DNA of 64,000 bases from Pseudomonadota bacterium. Lineage in GTDB: Bacteria > Desulfobacterota > Desulfobulbia > Desulfobulbales > JAHJIY01. The position numbers and the translations under genes were made by a program. Numbering within the stretch: position 1 is the stretch's first letter; each line of letters begins with the position of its first letter. Below are positions 61,098-64,000 of the stretch, piece after piece. The stretch lies in assembly GCA_018823175.1 (NCBI GenBank), contig JAHJIY010000081.1, positions 1 through 64,000 of the forward strand, given 5' to 3'. Below the pieces are notes generated by a model, which saw only the letters and a list, made by a program, of their open reading frames with translations, was not told where the DNA came from and made no database searches.

Positions 61098-62411
61098 ATG
61101 AAATTTATCGCCGACCTCCATATCCATTCCCCTTTTTCCCGGGCCACCAGCAAGGAAAGCACCTTGCCCGGACTTTTTTCCTGGGCCCAAGTAAAAGGGA
61201 TTAATCTAATCGGTACCGGTGACTGCACTCATCCGGGCTGGTTTCGCCACCTGCGCGACCACCTGACCCCGGCGGAACCGGGCCTGTTTAAACTGAAAAA
61301 CGACAAAGTCCCTGCCGCCCTGCCCAATACCAACCCGGCAGCCCTCGACATCCGCTTTATGCTGAGCGCCGAGATCAGCAGCATCTACAAACGACATGAC
61401 AGGGTCCGCAAGGTACACAACATCATCTACCTCCCGGATTTCGAGTCGGCCGCCAGACTAAACACCAAACTTGCCGCCATCGGCAACCTGGAATCCGATG
61501 GTCGGCCGATTCTCGGCCTCGACGCCCACGATCTTCTGGAAATCATGCTGACCACCGCGCCTGATGGCTTCCTGGTCCCGGCCCACATCTGGACCCCATG
61601 GTTTTCCCTGTTCGGATCAAAATCCGGTTTTGACCTGATTGAAGATTGCTTCGGCGATCTCAGCGCCCATATCTTCGCCCTTGAAACCGGCCTGTCTTCC
61701 GATCCCGCCATGAACCGGCTCATCTCATCCCTGGACCGTTTCGCCCTGCTCTCAAATTCCGATTGTCACTCACCTGCCAAACTGGGAAGAGAGGCCAATA
61801 TTTTCAACACCGATCTTGATTATTTTTCAATCAGACAAGCCCTGCGGGACAACAACAGGCGCACCTTTCCGGCAACCATTGAGTTTTTCCCCGAAGAAGG
61901 CAAGTACCATCTGGATGGCCATCGCAAATGCGATGTCTGCCTGGACCCGGCCCAGACCGATAGTCTAAAAGATATCTGCCCCGTGTGCCAAAGACCCCTG
62001 ACCATCGGTGTCCTGCACCGGATAAGGGAACTGGCCGACCGAGACGAACCGGTGTTTCCGGAAAATGCCCCGGAATTTTACAGCTTCATTCCCCTGCCCG
62101 AGGTTTTGGCCGAAATAATGAACCTGGGTCCGGCCACCAAAGGAGTGAAAAATCTCTACTGCCGAGTAATCGCCAAATTCGGCTCCGAATTCAACTTGTT
62201 TATGCATACCCCAATTGAAGAAATCAACCAGCTATCTCCGGTCCTCGGCGAAGCAATGAAAAGGATCCGTAGCGGCAGGGTAATCCGCCAGGCAGGATTT
62301 GACGGCGAATTTGGCGTGATCAAAGTGTTTAAAAAAGGAGAACTGGACCGCCTGTCCGGCAAGGCCGGCTTTTTTGCCGACTCCACCATCAGAAGAAAGG
62401 TGAAACAATAG
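61098..62411 (+). CDS. EndoQ-like PHP domain protein
   Basis: A 437-residue protein. The N-terminal PHP domain starts with FIADLHIHSPFSRATSKES and contains further metal ligands (GLDAHDLLEIMLT, PAHIWTPWFSLFGS, LSNSDCHSPAKLG). A Cys4 zinc site follows (HRKCDVCLDPAQ and ICPVCQRPL), as in archaeal endonuclease Q. The C-terminal part (IRELADRDEPV ... LSPVLGEAMKRIRSGRV) resembles the helical domain. EndoQ cuts DNA 5' to deaminated bases. The bacterial members are commonly named TIGR00375 or UvrD-like by error. DNA repair is the expected role. Confidence 0.88.
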   Translation: MKFIADLHIHSPFSRATSKESTLPGLFSWAQVKGINLIGTGDCTHPGWFRHLRDHLTPAEPGLFKLKNDKVPAALPNTNPAALDIRFMLSAEISSIYKRHDRVRKVHNIIYLPDFESAARLNTKLAAIGNLESDGRPILGLDAHDLLEIMLTTAPDGFLVPAHIWTPWFSLFGSKSGFDLIEDCFGDLSAHIFALETGLSSDPAMNRLISSLDRFALLSNSDCHSPAKLGREANIFNTDLDYFSIRQALRDNNRRTFPATIEFFPEEGKYHLDGHRKCDVCLDPAQTDSLKDICPVCQRPLTIGVLHRIRELADRDEPVFPENAPEFYSFIPLPEVLAEIMNLGPATKGVKNLYCRVIAKFGSEFNLFMHTPIEEINQLSPVLGEAMKRIRSGRVIRQAGFDGEFGVIKVFKKGELDRLSGKAGFFADSTIRRKVKQ

Positions 62412-62903
62412 ATGAACGACGACACCCCTCTGCAAAGAACACTCAAGATAGGATCGGTCAGCGTCGGCCTGGTTGGCCTTGACCTGGCCTTCAGCCATGT
62501 TCTCAATATGAGAATAAGCGACCAGGAAGCGGTTGACTATCTTTTTACGGAAATAAGCCGCCAAAATTATATCCCGGACCCGGCCGCCACCAACTACCGT
62601 CAGGCCTTACTCGCTGAATACAACCGGATTCGGGGGATGACCGTCCAGCGCAAGGAAGGGCTTAATATCCGCATCCTGGGCCCGGGCTGCGTCAGTTGCA
62701 ACCGGCTTAACACCATGCTGATTGACATCATGCAGAAACTCGATATTGCCGCCGATATCGAGCAGGTCCACGACCTGGATGAAATATGGCGCTACGGGGT
62801 CCTCAACACTCCGGCCCTGATCATCAATGATGAGATTAAATGCGCCGGCCGGATGCCAACCCCGGCCGATATTGAGCAATGGATAAAAGAGTCTCTTACT
62901 TAA
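62412..62903 (+). CDS. Thioredoxin-like protein with N-terminal helical domain
   Basis: A 163-residue protein directly after the EndoQ-like gene (start in the base after its stop). The first 80 residues (VGLVGLDLAFSHVLNMRISDQEAVDYLF) form a helical domain found fused to such thioredoxin folds. The C-terminal part (about 85-163) is a small redox-active disulfide protein: ILGPGCVSCNRLNTMLIDIM has the CxxC site, and NTPALIINDEIKCAGRMPT is the cis-Pro region. A redox role, perhaps with the flavin reductase at 59963, is inferred. Confidence 0.82.
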   Translation: MNDDTPLQRTLKIGSVSVGLVGLDLAFSHVLNMRISDQEAVDYLFTEISRQNYIPDPAATNYRQALLAEYNRIRGMTVQRKEGLNIRILGPGCVSCNRLNTMLIDIMQKLDIAADIEQVHDLDEIWRYGVLNTPALIINDEIKCAGRMPTPADIEQWIKESLT

Positions 62904-62981
62904 TCACAAAAAAACCCTCAGCTTTTTCCGCTTCAGCAAAAACCGTTCTTCATGGTTGAGACAGTCTATTGCCGGTCAAAA

Positions 62982-63614
62982 TTACACCGCATCAGGATAA
63001 GGAAACTCCGGATCATCCAGCAGCTTGGCCATCCGCTGCTTTTTCTCGGTTTTCCGGTCATGAAAATCAACCAGCTCCTCAATAATCATCAACGCCTTTT
63101 CCTCATCCACTCCCCGGACGATTCTGCGGCCTATCTTCGGAGTGGGTCCGCCCTTGCCCCCGGCATAAATATCAAACCCGACCCTGGTGGCGACCAGCCC
63201 GATATCAGTCAGCATCGCGTCAGAACAGACCGCCGGACAACCGGATATCGCGATCTTAAACTTGGGTTTCACGTTTTCCCGTCCCTTGAACCGGTCCAGG
63301 ATTTTCCGGGACAGATCCATGGTATCAATAATTCCCAGATTGCAGCTCCGGCTGCCAATACAGATTTTGGGCAGAGGAAATTTGCCAGGCCCCTTAAACT
63401 CAGCCCCTACTGCGGCCAGTTCGGACTTGATCGGACCCAGGTCCTTTTCATCCACACCGTACAACCTTAAATTCTGAACGGTGGACAAATAGATACCAAA
63501 GCGATATCTGGCACACAACTCATTGACTTTGTGCAAAATTGCCAACGGCAATTCCCCGCCCGGCAACAGGATAGTAAGGGATGATTTCTTTTTGAGATCT
63601 TCAATGCTTGCCAT
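62982..63614 (-). CDS. Nitrite/sulfite reductase-like 4Fe-4S siroheme domain protein
   Basis: A 210-residue protein starting at 63614 behind CAGGAGT. It contains one ferredoxin-like half-domain (LLPGGELPLAILHKVNELCARYRFGIYLSTVQNLRLYGV) and one siroheme/4Fe-4S domain with CIGSRSCNLG and ISGCPAVCSD (C-x5-C and C-x3-C). Full sulfite reductases have two such repeats and over 500 residues; this is a half-size, single-repeat form of the small or orphan type seen in Desulfobacterota and methanogens. It may bind siroheme, but its reaction is unknown. Confidence 0.88.
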   Translation of the reverse strand: MASIEDLKKKSSLTILLPGGELPLAILHKVNELCARYRFGIYLSTVQNLRLYGVDEKDLGPIKSELAAVGAEFKGPGKFPLPKICIGSRSCNLGIIDTMDLSRKILDRFKGRENVKPKFKIAISGCPAVCSDAMLTDIGLVATRVGFDIYAGGKGGPTPKIGRRIVRGVDEEKALMIIEELVDFHDRKTEKKQRMAKLLDDPEFPYPDAV

Positions 63615-63823
63615 TTCTAAAATACTCCTGAAAAAATTATCTTTTGGGGTAGACGATGAAACAATCATAATTAATAAATATATTCGTAATTTACCGAATT
63701 AAATTTTTACCCGGACAACAAATTTAACAATATATACTTTTTCACAAGAATTTGCTGGCTGATTCCTTTGACAAAGGTTAAAAATCTATTTCAAAATATC
63801 ATCTGATCTCCAGGAGAATATCA

Positions 63824-64000
63824 ATGGGAAACTACTCAAACAACCCCTATGGCGCCGATGACCGTGCCAGCCGTGGAATTGATCGCAAACGTGAACAGGA
63901 AAGAAGGTATATGTTGCAAATGTCTTACAAAAACGCAGACGAACTGGCAATGAAACTTGTCCAACGCCTGCTGGACAAACACATCATTGAAACTACTTCC
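63824..64000 (+). CDS. Start of unknown gene, cut by window end
   Basis: An ATG at 63824 behind CAGGAG opens a frame that runs off the window after 59 codons. The visible part begins MGNYSNNPYGADDRASRG and is hydrophilic, followed by a helix (MKLVQRLLDKHIIE). No family recognised; the product is soluble as far as seen. Confidence 0.6.
   Translation, partial: MGNYSNNPYGADDRASRGIDRKREQERRYMLQMSYKNADELAMKLVQRLLDKHIIETTS

Overview
The window comes from a Gram-negative bacterium. The genes for lipid A and outer-membrane work (PagL-like, LpxL-like, LolA-like, several lipoproteins) show an outer membrane. The gene styles (Mrp complex with three separate antiporter subunits, EndoQ-type PHP protein, lone siroheme-reductase-like protein, PAS proteins with a Cys-rich tail, B12-binding radical SAM enzymes with fatty-acid enzymes) suggest Desulfobacterota (former Deltaproteobacteria). 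That placement is inference; no rRNA is present.

Layout. (1) 0.3-4.8 kb: a lipoprotein, a small secreted protein, a GAF-GAF-HD-GYP signalling protein. (2) 4.9-12.1 kb, plus strand: a tightly overlapping Mrp-type cation/proton antiporter operon (E, F, G, MbhD-like, B, C and three ND4/ND5-like subunits). (3) 12.1-33.8 kb, minus strand: a fatty-acid/polyketide-like gene cluster. It holds two complete ketosynthases, two cysteine-less ketosynthase-like proteins, two acyl carrier proteins, two hotdog dehydratase-like proteins, a thioesterase, a ketoreductase, an LpxL-like acyltransferase, a glycosyltransferase, LolA-like, MMPL and DUF3261-like export or anchoring proteins, an ABC-2 exporter and three radical SAM proteins. 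A BtrH-like protein and an unknown partner are read divergently from its start (34.1-35.6 kb). The gene set resembles aryl-polyene clusters, but no starter ligase or ammonia-lyase is seen, and the three radical SAM enzymes recall the lipid cassette discussed for ladderane producers. The product is unknown. This is the most interesting part of the window.

(4) 35.7-40.3 kb: small secreted and membrane proteins, PagL-like deacylase, Tex and a second LpxL-like acyltransferase. (5) 40.4-46.5 kb: a looser, more AT-rich stretch with long gaps and mostly unrecognised membrane or secreted proteins, a heme protein combining CxxCH, CopD-like and cytochrome b5-like parts, and a PAS protein. (6) 46.5-64 kb: housekeeping genes: a lipid kinase, tRNA-Pro, MerR-like, ihfA, pheT, pheS, rplT, rpmI, infC, thrS, tRNA-Val, recR, ybaB, dnaX, SRP RNA, tRNA-Ser, tadA, a flavin oxidoreductase, EndoQ-like, a thioredoxin-like protein, a siroheme-reductase-like protein and the start of an unknown gene that runs off the window.

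Regulatory points that can be read directly: infC appears to start at ATT behind a strong Shine-Dalgarno; dnaX carries a ten-A run whose slippage would give a gamma-sized product; rpmI has a leader hairpin; several dispersed repeat families sit in the intergenic spaces upstream of recR, pheS, dnaX, thrS and accessory genes.
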